From contig CAJINA010000176.1 in the NCBI GenBank assembly GCA_905176665.1, positions 57,537-121,536 on the forward strand: a stretch of 64,000 nucleotides of DNA. Reading direction: 5' to 3'. Shown here in pieces: positions 1 to 8,954 of this stretch. This DNA is from Olavius algarvensis Delta 4 endosymbiont. Its GTDB lineage: Bacteria; Desulfobacterota; Desulfobacteria; Desulfobacterales; CAJINA01. The notes under the pieces were generated by a model. It was not told the DNA's origin. It made no database searches and saw nothing but the letters and a program-made list of their open reading frames with translations. Made by a program: the position numbers and the translations under genes. Positions within the stretch are counted from its first letter, which is position 1. Each line of letters begins with the position of its first letter.

Positions 1-189
1 TTTGTAAACTATCCCGAAGCGGTTCATTTTTCGTACCGACGGTACCTGACAAATAAAATCAGGGCCGGCGCCGGGCTTGATAGCACCCCGATCAGGTTAA
101 TGTTCCGCCAGCGCACGGGAGCGATTGATTTCGGGAGCCGCAAAAAGAAGGATACCCGGCGTTCGAAAAAGGGGCGTAAAAAAAGATAA
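1..189 (+). CDS. der: GTPase Der (EngA), C-terminal end only
   Basis: This is the 3' end of a gene entering from outside the window, 62 codons and a stop. The peptide matches the C-terminal KH-like domain of the double GTPase Der, which acts in 50S ribosome assembly: an [16 protein letters not shown] stretch, then [10 protein letters not shown] and a very basic Lys/Arg tail, as usual for Der. The GTPase domains lie outside. The stop codon shares one base with the start of rarA (TAATG), so the two are probably translationally coupled. Confidence 0.85.
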   Translation, partial: FVNYPEAVHFSYRRYLTNKIRAGAGLDSTPIRLMFRQRTGAIDFGSRKKKDTRRSKKGRKKR

Positions 190-1538
190 TGGACCTTTTC
201 GAATACAGCTCGCAAAAAGCCACCGCCCCCACCAGACCCCTGGCGGAAAGGATGCGACCGCAAACCCTTGACGAGGTGGTGGGCCAGGAGCGGATTACCG
301 GACCGGGGACCCTGATTCGATGTGCCATCGAAGATGATCGCATCTTCTCCATGATTCTCTGGGGGCCGCCTGGATGCGGCAAGACCACCCTGGCCCGCAT
401 CGTGGCTAAGGAAACCGATTCCTATTTTGTCGAGTTTTCGGCGGTTCTTTCCGGTGTCAAGGATATCCGGGCCGTGATCAGTGCCGCCCAGACCCAGTTG
501 AACCTGCACCGCCGGCGGACCATTTTATTCGTGGATGAAATCCACCGCTTCAATAAAGCCCAGCAGGATGCTTTTCTGCAGCATGTCGAAAACGGCCTCA
601 TTACCCTGATTGGGGCGACCACTGAGAACCCTTCGTTTGAGGTCATACCGGCCCTGCTATCGCGCTGCCGGGTTGTGACCCTGGTTGCCCTGGCCGCGGA
701 CGATATGCAGATGGTGATCGAGCGCGCACTGGTCGACGCGGAAAACGGATTCGGCGCCCTGGATGTGAGGCTTGCACCCGAAGCCCGGGATCATCTGGTG
801 GCCAGCGCGGATGGAGATGTTCGGGCCGCATTGAACGCGCTCGAGATCGTTGGTACGGTACTCGCGAAACGTGCTGCCGACCAGGACCCGGACAATCGCG
901 CGGTTACGCTGGATATGGTGGAAAAAGCGCTGCAAAAAAAGGCCCTGCTTTACGATAAATCCGGGGAGCAGCACTACAACCTCATTTCAGCCCTGCATAA
1001 GAGCCTGCGGGGCAGCGACCCTGATGCGGCCATCTATTGGCTGACACGCATGCTCGAAGCCGGCGAGGATCCTTTCTATGTAGCCCGGCGCATGGTGCGG
1101 TTTGCCTCCGAGGATGTGGGCAATGCCGATCCGTTTGCGCTGACGATCACCATGAATGCCATGGAGGCTTTTCGCTTTCTGGGGCATCCGGAAGGGGATC
1201 TGGCCCTCATTCAGGCGGCGGTCTATCTGGCGACGGCTCCCAAGAGCAACAGTCTCTATCGGGCCCATAAAATAGTCCAGAAAACGGTTGCCGATACCGG
1301 GGCGCTGCCGGTGCCCCTGCACATCCGTAATGCGCCAACCGGGTTGATGAAAGAATTGGGCTACGGTCGGGGTTACAAGTACGCCCACGATTATCGGGAA
1401 GCAGTGGTTGAGCAGACCTATCTGCCTGACCAGCTCCAGGGTACGCGTTTTTACGAGCCGACCGATCGGGGCTTTGAAAAGACCGTAAAACAACGCCTTG
1501 AAAAATGGCAACGCCTGAAAAAGGAAGTGCCCGAATAA
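189..1538 (+). CDS. rarA: Replication-associated recombination protein A (RarA/MgsA), AAA+ ATPase
   Basis: A 449-residue protein of normal length for RarA/MgsA, a clamp-loader-like AAA+ ATPase acting at stalled replication forks. Walker A is GPPGCGKTT at residues 59-67 and Walker B is the FVDEIHRFNK stretch near residue 115. Sensor 1 (GATTENPS) and an arginine-finger region (LLSRCRV) follow. The C-terminal MgsA tetramerisation part is recognisable from residue 260 on (HKSLRGSDPDAAIYWLTRML, then FASEDVGNADP). The start ATG overlaps the stop of der by one base. The family assignment is firm; the role at stalled forks comes from the family. Confidence 0.95.
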   Translation: MDLFEYSSQKATAPTRPLAERMRPQTLDEVVGQERITGPGTLIRCAIEDDRIFSMILWGPPGCGKTTLARIVAKETDSYFVEFSAVLSGVKDIRAVISAAQTQLNLHRRRTILFVDEIHRFNKAQQDAFLQHVENGLITLIGATTENPSFEVIPALLSRCRVVTLVALAADDMQMVIERALVDAENGFGALDVRLAPEARDHLVASADGDVRAALNALEIVGTVLAKRAADQDPDNRAVTLDMVEKALQKKALLYDKSGEQHYNLISALHKSLRGSDPDAAIYWLTRMLEAGEDPFYVARRMVRFASEDVGNADPFALTITMNAMEAFRFLGHPEGDLALIQAAVYLATAPKSNSLYRAHKIVQKTVADTGALPVPLHIRNAPTGLMKELGYGRGYKYAHDYREAVVEQTYLPDQLQGTRFYEPTDRGFEKTVKQRLEKWQRLKKEVPE

Positions 1539-1587
1539 GAACGCTCCGTATAATCTAATTTACCATTTCTACGTTAGGGAGGACGAC

Positions 1588-2511
1588 ATGCGCTTAATCA
1601 CACGTTCCGATTTTGACGGCCTGGTTTGCGCGGTACTGCTTGAGGAACTCGGTATCATTGACGAAATCCTCTACGTACATCCCAAGGATGTTCAGGATGA
1701 GAAAGTGCCGGTGAATGAAAATGATGTCCTGGCCAACGTCCCTTTCGCCGAGGGCTGCGGCCTGTGGTTCGATCATCATTCCAGCGAAGAAGAGCGCATG
1801 CGGCTGGGGGGCAGTTTTAACGGTGCCAGTCAACCGGAGCCCAGTGCCGCCCGGGTGATTGCCAACTATTATAGCCGGGATGAGGCCCATGCGGCCAAAC
1901 TGGAACGATTTGACGAGCTGTTGATGATTGTAGATATTGCGGATGCGGCACAGTTTACCGAAGCCGACATATTGGATCCACGCGGTTGGATGATGCTGGC
2001 GTTTATAGCCGACCCCCGCACGGGCCTTGGTTACCACCAGGGTTTCCGGATATCCAACTTCGAGCTGATGCATGCGCTGCCCGAATTGATACGCGCCAAG
2101 GACATCGAGGAGATCATGCAGCTTCCCGATGTCGTGGAACGGGTCGAGTATTACCAGAACCAAACCGAAGTCTATAAGAAATTCCTGGAAGAAAACGTCC
2201 AGGTGGACGGGGATGTTATTCTACTCGATCTACGGGGCGTGGATCCGATACCCACAGGGAATCGATTCATGGAGTATGTCCTCTTTCCTCAGCAGAACAT
2301 TTCCGTACGGGTGGTGGACGGTAAAAACAAAGCGTTTGCCATGGTTTCCATCGGGCACAGCACCATAAGCCGCACCTCCACGGTGGATGTGGGCGCCCTG
2401 ATGCTCAGTTACGGTGGCGGTGGACATAAGAAAGTGGGCACCTGCCAGGTGCCATATGATAGTGTCGATGAAATATTAGAAGAAATTATGGAAGCCCTGC
2501 AAGCGGCGTGA
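1588..2511 (+). CDS. DHH-family phosphoesterase (exopolyphosphatase-like)
   Basis: A 307-residue DHH-DHHA1 protein. The metal-binding motifs are DFDG at residues 8-11 and FDHHSSE near residue 65. A further Asp region (IVDIADAA) follows, and the C-terminal DHHA1 signature GGGGH lies near residue 277. The family hydrolyses phosphodiester or phosphoanhydride bonds (nanoRNA, c-di-AMP, pyrophosphate, polyphosphate); the substrate cannot be told from sequence. A good ribosome-binding site (GGGAGG) lies about 8 bases before the ATG. It converges on the NRDE gene with only 10 bases between the two stops. Confidence 0.85.
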   Translation: MRLITRSDFDGLVCAVLLEELGIIDEILYVHPKDVQDEKVPVNENDVLANVPFAEGCGLWFDHHSSEEERMRLGGSFNGASQPEPSAARVIANYYSRDEAHAAKLERFDELLMIVDIADAAQFTEADILDPRGWMMLAFIADPRTGLGYHQGFRISNFELMHALPELIRAKDIEEIMQLPDVVERVEYYQNQTEVYKKFLEENVQVDGDVILLDLRGVDPIPTGNRFMEYVLFPQQNISVRVVDGKNKAFAMVSIGHSTISRTSTVDVGALMLSYGGGGHKKVGTCQVPYDSVDEILEEIMEALQAA

Positions 2512-2521
2512 CTGCGTCCGG

Positions 2522-3307
2522 TCAATCGTTGACCGGGTTCGTCTGAAAGGTGATGCGGCGAACCGGGGGCGAACCGGCAGGATCGGTTCGGTCGTCATGT
2601 GTGCGTTCAAAAAAATCCAGGTGCCCGCTGCGGTCGATGGTCACCAGGGAGGAGCAGCGGGTTCCGTAGACCGGGCTCTTGATGAAAAGGGGCGCCAGGA
2701 TACGCTCCCACGCAAGGCCCACGCCGGTTTCCGGCAACTTATCGTCCGGTGGCTGGGTGCGGTCGCCCAACACTTCGAAGACCGTTTTCGGGGACAGGCC
2801 GCTGCCTGACACAGCGTTTTTGAACAATGCCACCCCCCGGTCGACTTTGGGCCAGGGTGTATCCAGCAAGTGGTTGCTCAACCCGTGCCACCCGGCCGGT
2901 ATCGATTTGACCTCGCCCTCGCGATTGGAAAAAAAGCACAGCTCTTCTCCATCATATACAACCAGGTTAAAGCCGTTGTATTCGTCGGCTGATCGGCTCA
3001 GTTTTTCCAGGTATTCATAAGCCGGTGTGCCGCCGGACAGAAAGTCGGTCACGAGGGTGCCCCGGGTTGGAGCATTCGCTTTTATATCCTTCGGATCCCG
3101 GTAATTTGTCAGGGCTGCCAGGCATCCGTCGGGGCTTACCCCCATCCAGGTGCCGCCGCCTTGTAGATCACGCCCGGCAGCGATTCGCGGATTGTCCGTC
3201 CAGACTTCCAGCGGTGCTGTCGGCCGTTCATAAAATTCGTCCCGGTTGGCCGCCAGCAGCAGCTTGTAATCCGGGTGGCTGTTATACGCCAGAAGGATCA
3301 GACACAT
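2522..3307 (-). CDS. NRDE family protein (TANGO2-like)
   Basis: A 261-residue protein that begins MCLILLAYNSHPDYKLLLAANRD, the hallmark of the NRDE/TANGO2 family: an N-terminal Cys followed by the Asn-Arg-Asp-Glu motif at about residues 20-23. The second residue is Cys, which could become an N-terminal nucleophile as in Ntn hydrolases; this is inference. The biochemical role of bacterial members is not established; the eukaryotic relative is tied to haem and lipid handling. It is transcribed alone on the minus strand, convergent with the DHH gene. Confidence 0.85.
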   Translation of the reverse strand: MCLILLAYNSHPDYKLLLAANRDEFYERPTAPLEVWTDNPRIAAGRDLQGGGTWMGVSPDGCLAALTNYRDPKDIKANAPTRGTLVTDFLSGGTPAYEYLEKLSRSADEYNGFNLVVYDGEELCFFSNREGEVKSIPAGWHGLSNHLLDTPWPKVDRGVALFKNAVSGSGLSPKTVFEVLGDRTQPPDDKLPETGVGLAWERILAPLFIKSPVYGTRCSSLVTIDRSGHLDFFERTHDDRTDPAGSPPVRRITFQTNPVND

Positions 3308-3374
3308 GTTTGCCCACCATTGACCTGCTGCTGTTTAAGTGCTAAGGCTCCAAGCACCTGTTTGGAAGCCAACG

Positions 3375-3510
3375 CAAAAAAGCCTTTTGGCCCAATCTCG
3401 GCGTTGGCCGCTCGGTTCAGATCCTCGAAATACCCATTGTATTCCTCCGGTCTGAACCTTACGGCCGCCTTGACCTTGAACCAAAATTCATTTTTGAGCT
3501 GGCTTCCCGA
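3375..3510 (+). repeat. Dispersed structured intergenic repeat, copy 1
   Basis: A non-coding element in the 251-base gap before the thiolase gene. It opens with the box CAATCTCGGCGTTGG (3393-3407). Three nested inverted repeats follow: GGCCG (3406-3410) with CGGCC (3462-3466), GGTTCAGA (3414-3421) with TCTGAACC (3451-3458), and AATAC (3429-3433) with GTATT (3439-3443). The downstream part, GCCGCCTTGA-C-TGAA, is shared with copy 2. Similar elements lie at 50864-51003 (plus) and 51590-51712 (minus), with a 5' fragment at 11075-11105. I see no coding sense in it. It could be a REP-like element or a structured RNA. Confidence 0.7.
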
Positions 3511-3558
3511 GATGAGAGTAAGACATTTTTCCAGGTTTTTCAATAAGGAGGAAGTATA

Positions 3559-4845
3559 ATGAAAGAAGTTGTAATTGTTGGCGGATGCCGAACCGCGGTT
3601 GGTAATTTCGGTGGTTCGCTTAAAACGGTGCCGGTAGTGGATCTCGGTGCCATTGTCATGAAAAATCTCCTGAAAAAACTCAACCTGCGGCCGGTGCCGC
3701 CTGCCGATAACGGCGATCTGGCCCCCGCCAAGTTGAAAGACCAGGGACTTATCGAACTGGAGCAGGATGCCTATGATTATGATGAAGCGGCTACTCCGGT
3801 AGCGCTCGATGAGGTGATCATGGGTAACGTGCTGCAGGCCAACCAGGGGCAGAACCCCGCCCGCCAGGCGATGATCCGGGCCGGCATATCCAAGGAAACG
3901 CCGGCGTTCACCATTAACAAGGTTTGCGGTTCCGGGCTCAAAGCCATTGCGCTGGCCGCGGCATCCATCATGAGTGGTCAGGCCGATGCGATCATGGCCG
4001 GCGGTCAGGAAAATATGAGCATGGTGCCGCTGGCCTTGCCCAAGGCCCGCTGGGGACACCGCATGGAACTGACCGGGGTGGGCGATATCTATGACCTGAT
4101 GGTATTTGACGGCCTTTATGAAATTTTTTACGGCTATCACATGGGTGTGACGGCGGAAAATATCGCGGCTCTTTACGACATCAGTCGCCAGGAACAGGAT
4201 GAACTGGGGGTGCTCAGCCACAACCGGGCCATGGCGGCAATCCAGGACGGTACGTTCGCCAAGGAGATCGTTCCGGTCACCATCAAGTCCCGTAAGGGCG
4301 ATATCTTGTTTGATACCGATGAAAGGCCCATGGATACCACCCTGGAAAAAATGGGTAAACTGCGTCCGGCCTTCAAGAAAGACGGCAGCGTAACCGCTGG
4401 AAATGCCTCTGGAATCAATGACGGTGCCGCTGCGGTGCTGGTGATGAGCGCTGACAAAGCCGCCGAATTGGGGCTGGAACCGATCGTCAAAATTCGCGCG
4501 TTCGCTTCCGGCGGTCTCGATCCGGCCTACATGGGCCTCGGGCCGGTACCGGCGGTTCGCAAGGCTCTGCAGCGCGCTGCCATGACCGTGGCAGATCTGA
4601 ACCTGATCGAACTCAATGAAGCCTTTGCCGCCCAGGCCATCGGCTGCATGCGGGAACTGGATATCGCCACCGACAAACCGAACGAATTGGGCAGCGGAAT
4701 TTCACTGGGTCATCCCATTGGGGCGACCGGTGCGCGCCAGATGGTTTCCGGCATGTATCAGATGGAGAGAAAAGGCTATAATTCCGGTCTCATAACCATG
4801 TGTATCGGCGGCGGGATGGGGATGGCCATGATCATTGAACGGTAG
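3559..4845 (+). CDS. Acetyl-CoA acetyltransferase (thiolase)
   Basis: A 428-residue thiolase of the type II (acetoacetyl-CoA/3-ketoacyl-CoA) family. The acyl-accepting Cys is Cys123 in NKVCGSG. The NEAFAAQ loop, the catalytic His in GHPIGATGAR (about residue 385) and the second Cys in CIGGGMG (about 415) are all present, so it should be active. It is longer than the usual 390-400 residues because of an acidic insert of about 30 residues at positions 45-76 (GDLAPAKLKDQGLIELEQDAYDYDE). AAGGAGGAAG precedes the ATG as a strong ribosome-binding site. It could supply acetoacetyl-CoA for PHA or act in fatty-acid oxidation; the sequence does not decide. Confidence 0.92.
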   Translation: MKEVVIVGGCRTAVGNFGGSLKTVPVVDLGAIVMKNLLKKLNLRPVPPADNGDLAPAKLKDQGLIELEQDAYDYDEAATPVALDEVIMGNVLQANQGQNPARQAMIRAGISKETPAFTINKVCGSGLKAIALAAASIMSGQADAIMAGGQENMSMVPLALPKARWGHRMELTGVGDIYDLMVFDGLYEIFYGYHMGVTAENIAALYDISRQEQDELGVLSHNRAMAAIQDGTFAKEIVPVTIKSRKGDILFDTDERPMDTTLEKMGKLRPAFKKDGSVTAGNASGINDGAAAVLVMSADKAAELGLEPIVKIRAFASGGLDPAYMGLGPVPAVRKALQRAAMTVADLNLIELNEAFAAQAIGCMRELDIATDKPNELGSGISLGHPIGATGARQMVSGMYQMERKGYNSGLITMCIGGGMGMAMIIER

Positions 4846-4999
4846 CCTGGAAAAGACCGGTTTTTTCTTTACATCCTGAGCGGTTACTGATAATATTCGC
4901 CAGTTTTTATAGCGAGCCCAAAAGCCCGGCTTCGGGCTACGGCAGCAGGTGAAAATGCGGCAGCCAGCCGAAGTGCAACTTACCCTGATGAGGTGAACG

Positions 5000-5158
5000 A
5001 TGACAGTTAGCAGGAGATTGGGAACCCTGGTTTTCTTTTTGGTACCGGCCATCGTCGGTGGCGGTATTATCTATGCTCTGACCCATGGAGATTATACCTC
5101 CGTTGCTATTTATGAGGTGATCCTGTACATCTTTGCCGGCTCGCTTGTCAGCAAGTAA
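5000..5158 (+). CDS. Small two-helix membrane protein, 52 residues, unknown function
   Basis: A short open frame in the thiolase-exporter gap: ATG at 5000 preceded by AGGTG at 4991-4995, stop TAA at 5156-5158. The product has two hydrophobic stretches, about residues 7-27 (LGTLVFFLVPAIVGGGIIYA) and 37-50 (AIYEVILYIFAGSLV), with a basic N-terminus, so it should be an inner-membrane hairpin. I do not recognise a family. Support is the ribosome-binding site plus the membrane pattern; a chance frame cannot be excluded. Just upstream, at 4923-4938, there is a 6-bp hairpin (AGCCCG/CGGGCT) without a T-run. Confidence 0.45.
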   Translation: MTVSRRLGTLVFFLVPAIVGGGIIYALTHGDYTSVAIYEVILYIFAGSLVSK

Positions 5159-5305
5159 TCCACCTGCCCCGCAGCTTGCACGCATCCTTTCACATGAACA
5201 CCCGTGGCATCGGTTCCCGCGGCATGGAAACCGGTGCCACTGTTTTTTCAGGACGGCGATCATTAAAATAACTCATTGCCCGCCACCGCGCTATTTGGAG
5301 GTAAC

Positions 5306-6433
5306 ATGCTAAGCGGAACTTCCAGAAATGCGATCATCTGGTTTTTCCTGGCCCTGTTTCTGGTCTCGATTTACCTGCTGGGCCGCCTGTTGATGCCTTT
5401 CGTTTCCGTCCTGATCCTGGCCGCGGTCGTAACCGGGATGTTCAAACCGGTTTATTTACGCTTGCACCGCAACGCCCGTCCGGGATTGGCTTCTTTTGCA
5501 ACCTGCTGTCTGATTTTTATCGTCCTGTTCATTCCCATTGTATTCTTTGTGACCACACTGGCCAGCGAAGCCTACGGACTTTACCAGATGGGCCGCAATG
5601 CCGTGATCAGCGAGCAGGTGAAATCTCTGCTGGCCGGCAGCCAGGCGCTGGATAAAGTCAATCAACTCCTTTCCGGATTTGATTACCAGATTACCGGCGA
5701 TGAATTGAACCGGGCCTTGTCGGAAACGGGAAAAGTCGTGGGCCTGTTCCTTTACCAGCAGGCCCAAGCGATCGCCTCCAATATTCTCAATTTCCTGGTC
5801 TATTTCTTTTTCATGCTGCTCATTATTTTTTATCTGCTGATCGACGGGGATCGACTCATCGCTTTTATCGTGGATCTTTCGCCTCTGCCCGATGATCAGG
5901 ATGAAAAATTGATTTTGAAATTCAAGGATATGGCGGGCGCGGTGCTCATCGGCAATGGCCTTTGCGGCCTCATCCAGGGGGTGATCGGGGGGGGGGTATT
6001 CTATCTTTTCGATCTGAACTCACCCTTCTTATGGGGTGTCATCATGGGGCTATTGGCGTTCTTACCCATACTGGGGATTGGTCTGGTGTTCATCCCCACA
6101 GCGATTTATCTATTTCTGAAGGGGAATGTCGGGGGCGGCGTATTTTTCATTATTTTCTATGTAATTCTATCCGGCGGGATTGAATATCTTTTCAAACCCA
6201 AAATAGTCGGCCACAGGGTCAAGATGCATACCTTGCTGGTCTTTCTCTCCATCATGGGCGGGTTGAAACTCTTCGGCATACTCGGCATCATATACGGCCC
6301 CCTGATTATCACGGCCTTTCTGACCCTGACGGATATCTATCACGCCAACTACCAGAAATTATTCGCACCCGGTGAAGGCCGACCTGAAGAAGGTGACTCC
6401 GGGAACGTGGAGCGTATACCGGCACCGGAGTAG
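5306..6433 (+). CDS. AI-2E family transporter (PerM-like membrane exporter)
   Basis: A 375-residue polytopic inner-membrane protein of the PerM/TqsA (AI-2E transporter) family. Paired helices at the N-terminus, a central soluble segment (about residues 110-145) and a C-terminal block of helices with the family pattern GLVFIPTAIYLFLKG and FKPKIVGHRVKMHTLLVFLSIMGGLK are visible. An in-frame ATG at 5276 exists, but ATG 5306 is preferred because GGAGG (5297-5301) lies just before it. The substrate is unknown: family members export autoinducer-2, ions or other solutes. A run of ten G (5987-5996) lies inside the frame, which is intact at this length. Confidence 0.85.
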   Translation: MLSGTSRNAIIWFFLALFLVSIYLLGRLLMPFVSVLILAAVVTGMFKPVYLRLHRNARPGLASFATCCLIFIVLFIPIVFFVTTLASEAYGLYQMGRNAVISEQVKSLLAGSQALDKVNQLLSGFDYQITGDELNRALSETGKVVGLFLYQQAQAIASNILNFLVYFFFMLLIIFYLLIDGDRLIAFIVDLSPLPDDQDEKLILKFKDMAGAVLIGNGLCGLIQGVIGGGVFYLFDLNSPFLWGVIMGLLAFLPILGIGLVFIPTAIYLFLKGNVGGGVFFIIFYVILSGGIEYLFKPKIVGHRVKMHTLLVFLSIMGGLKLFGILGIIYGPLIITAFLTLTDIYHANYQKLFAPGEGRPEEGDSGNVERIPAPE

Positions 6434-6484
6434 CAGTCCCGGCCGGGCAGTTTACTGTGAACTTTGGATTATAAGGTGTAAAAG

Positions 6485-8935
6485 ATGATCGAAGCTGTTG
6501 AAACCCCGGGTATCAGCATTGAGAAGGAAATGAAGAAATCCTATCTCGATTACGCCATGAGTGTCATCATCGGACGGGCCCTGCCGGATGTGCGAGACGG
6601 GCTGAAACCGGTGCACCGGCGGGTGTTATATGCCATGCGCGAACTGAAAAACGACTGGAACAAGCCCTATAAAAAGTCGGCCCGCATTGTGGGTGACGTC
6701 ATCGGTAAATATCACCCCCATGGTGACAGCGCGGTCTACGACACCATTGTCAGAATGGCGCAGGATTTCTCCTTGCGCTACCCGATGGTGAACGGGCAGG
6801 GCAACTTCGGCAGTGTGGACGGAGATCCCCCGGCGGCCATGCGTTACACCGAGATCCGCATGCACAAACTGGCCCACGAGATGATGGCCGATCTGGACAA
6901 GGAGACTGTCGATTTTACGCCCAACTACGATGAATCCCTGCTCGAACCTTCAGTCCTGCCGGCCAAGATACCATCCCTGCTGGTCAACGGTTCCTCCGGT
7001 ATCGCGGTCGGGATGGCAACGAACATACCCCCGCACAACCTTTCCGAAACCATCAGCGCCATCAAGGCGGTCATCGACGATCCCGATATCACCTGGCAGG
7101 AGTTACTGGAACACATTCCCGGTCCGGATTTCCCCACGGCCGGTATCATCTATGGGAAAAATGGAATTCTCGAGGCTTACAAAATCGGTCGCGGCATTAT
7201 TCGGGTCCGGGCGCGGGTAAATGTAGAAGTCGACAAACGAACCCAGCGTGAAACCGTGGTGGTCACCGAGCTACCCTACCAGGTCAACAAGGCCCGCCTG
7301 ATAGAGAAGATCGCCGGTATGATCCGCCACAAACAGATCGACGGGGTCAGTTTTATCCGGGATGAGTCGGATCGTGACGGTATGCGGATAGCCATCGGCA
7401 TCAAACGGGACCACATGGCCGAAGTTGTCATCAATCAGCTCTACAAACACACCCAGATGGAGAACAGTTTCGGTATCATTTTCCTGGCGGTTGTCGATAA
7501 CCGCCCGGAACTGCTCTCTTTGAAACAGATACTGGAGCATTTTATCGGCCACCGTAAAGAGATCGTGTTGCGGCGCACCCGCTTTGATCTCAACAAGGCC
7601 GAAGCCAGGGCCCACATCCTCGAAGGGCTCAAGATTGCCCTGGATAACCTGGATGATGTGGTGGCCCTGATCCGTAAATCGACGTCGCCCGGTGAGGCCA
7701 AATCCCGTTTGATCCAGCGTTTTGAATTGACCGATATGCAGGCCCAGGCGATCCTGGACATGCGGCTGCAGCGTCTGACCGGCCTGGAACGCGATAAAAT
7801 CATTGCCGAATACCATGACACTCTGAAGGCGATTGCCCGGTTCAAGGAGATTCTGGCCAGTGAACAGTTGGTTCTGAATATCATCAAGGATGAGTTGAGC
7901 GAACTGCAGGCAGATTTCGGGGATGTCCGCCGGTCGGAGATTGTGGAATCCACCCGGGAAATTACCCTCGAGGACATGATTGTCGAGGAAGATATGGTGG
8001 TCACCATATCCAGCGGCGGATACATCAAGCGTAATCCCATCACCCTGTACCAGAGCCAGCATCGCGGCGGGCGCGGCAAGACCGCCATGGGGACCAAGGA
8101 GGAAGATTTTGTCAAACACCTCTTTGTGGCCTCCACGCACCACACCTTCCTCTTTTTTACCAACCTGGGCAAGGTTTACTGGCGTAAGGTCTACGAATTG
8201 CCCAAGGCTGGACGGATGAGCAAGGGCAAGGCGGTCGTAAACCTGCTTGACCTCGATCCGGAGGAAGAGCTGACCACGGTCCTGGCCGTGGCTGAATTTG
8301 TGCCCGGCTCTTTTATACTGATGGCGACCCGGAACGGGTTAGTGAAAAAAACGGATGTCATGGCCTACAGTCGACCGCGGATGGGCGGTATTATTGCCCT
8401 GGCTCTGGTGCCCGGGGATGAACTGATCGCCGCCCGGATCACCGATGGGACCTTTAATGTTTTCATAGGTTCGGCCGGGGGTAAATCTATCCGGTTTCAC
8501 GAATCGGAAATCCGGGCCTCCGGACGCGTATCCCGCGGGGTTCGCGGTATTCGGCTCAATTCTGATGACCGGATTGTGGGGATGGAGGTGTTGAGCCATG
8601 GGCAGACCCTTTTTGCAGTCACTGAAAACGGTTTTGGTAAGCGGACCTTGATTGACGAATATCCTGTTCAAAAACGGGGCGGCAAAGGCGTCATTACCAT
8701 AAAGACCAATGAGCGCAATGGCCAGGTTGTCGCCATATTGCTGGTTGAGGAAGACGATGATTTGATGCTGATGACCGATTCCGGGATGTTGATCAGGATG
8801 CCTATCCAGGGCATCTCCGTCATCAGTCGAAACACCCAGGGGGTTAAACTAATTGGGATGGCTGCCGGTGAGCACGTTGCCGGCGCTGCCCGACTGGCTG
8901 AAAAGGAAGAACAGGATCTGCCGGAAGATGAATAA
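6485..8935 (+). CDS. gyrA: DNA gyrase subunit A
   Basis: An 816-residue GyrA, full length. The catalytic Tyr121 lies in AAMRYTEIR. The quinolone-resistance-determining region reads GDSAVYD with Ser82 and Asp86, the equivalents of E. coli Ser83 and Asp87, so no common resistance change is seen. The C-terminal beta-pinwheel carries the GyrA box as QKRGGKG, which marks gyrase rather than topoisomerase IV. Tail residues are acidic ([11 protein letters not shown]). gyrB is not in the window. gpsA follows within about 20 bases, so the two are probably co-transcribed. Confidence 0.97.
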   Translation: MIEAVETPGISIEKEMKKSYLDYAMSVIIGRALPDVRDGLKPVHRRVLYAMRELKNDWNKPYKKSARIVGDVIGKYHPHGDSAVYDTIVRMAQDFSLRYPMVNGQGNFGSVDGDPPAAMRYTEIRMHKLAHEMMADLDKETVDFTPNYDESLLEPSVLPAKIPSLLVNGSSGIAVGMATNIPPHNLSETISAIKAVIDDPDITWQELLEHIPGPDFPTAGIIYGKNGILEAYKIGRGIIRVRARVNVEVDKRTQRETVVVTELPYQVNKARLIEKIAGMIRHKQIDGVSFIRDESDRDGMRIAIGIKRDHMAEVVINQLYKHTQMENSFGIIFLAVVDNRPELLSLKQILEHFIGHRKEIVLRRTRFDLNKAEARAHILEGLKIALDNLDDVVALIRKSTSPGEAKSRLIQRFELTDMQAQAILDMRLQRLTGLERDKIIAEYHDTLKAIARFKEILASEQLVLNIIKDELSELQADFGDVRRSEIVESTREITLEDMIVEEDMVVTISSGGYIKRNPITLYQSQHRGGRGKTAMGTKEEDFVKHLFVASTHHTFLFFTNLGKVYWRKVYELPKAGRMSKGKAVVNLLDLDPEEELTTVLAVAEFVPGSFILMATRNGLVKKTDVMAYSRPRMGGIIALALVPGDELIAARITDGTFNVFIGSAGGKSIRFHESEIRASGRVSRGVRGIRLNSDDRIVGMEVLSHGQTLFAVTENGFGKRTLIDEYPVQKRGGKGVITIKTNERNGQVVAILLVEEDDDLMLMTDSGMLIRMPIQGISVISRNTQGVKLIGMAAGEHVAGAARLAEKEEQDLPEDE

Positions 8936-8954
8936 CGCTATGGAGGTGGATAAA

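Noticed and set aside
3298..4221. Long open frame antisense to the thiolase gene
   Set aside because: It is a shadow of a GC-rich gene; the plus strand carries full thiolase motifs and a strong ribosome-binding site.
4923..4938. Hairpin AGCCCG/CGGGCT after the thiolase gene as terminator
   Set aside because: The stem is only 6 bp and no T-run follows.
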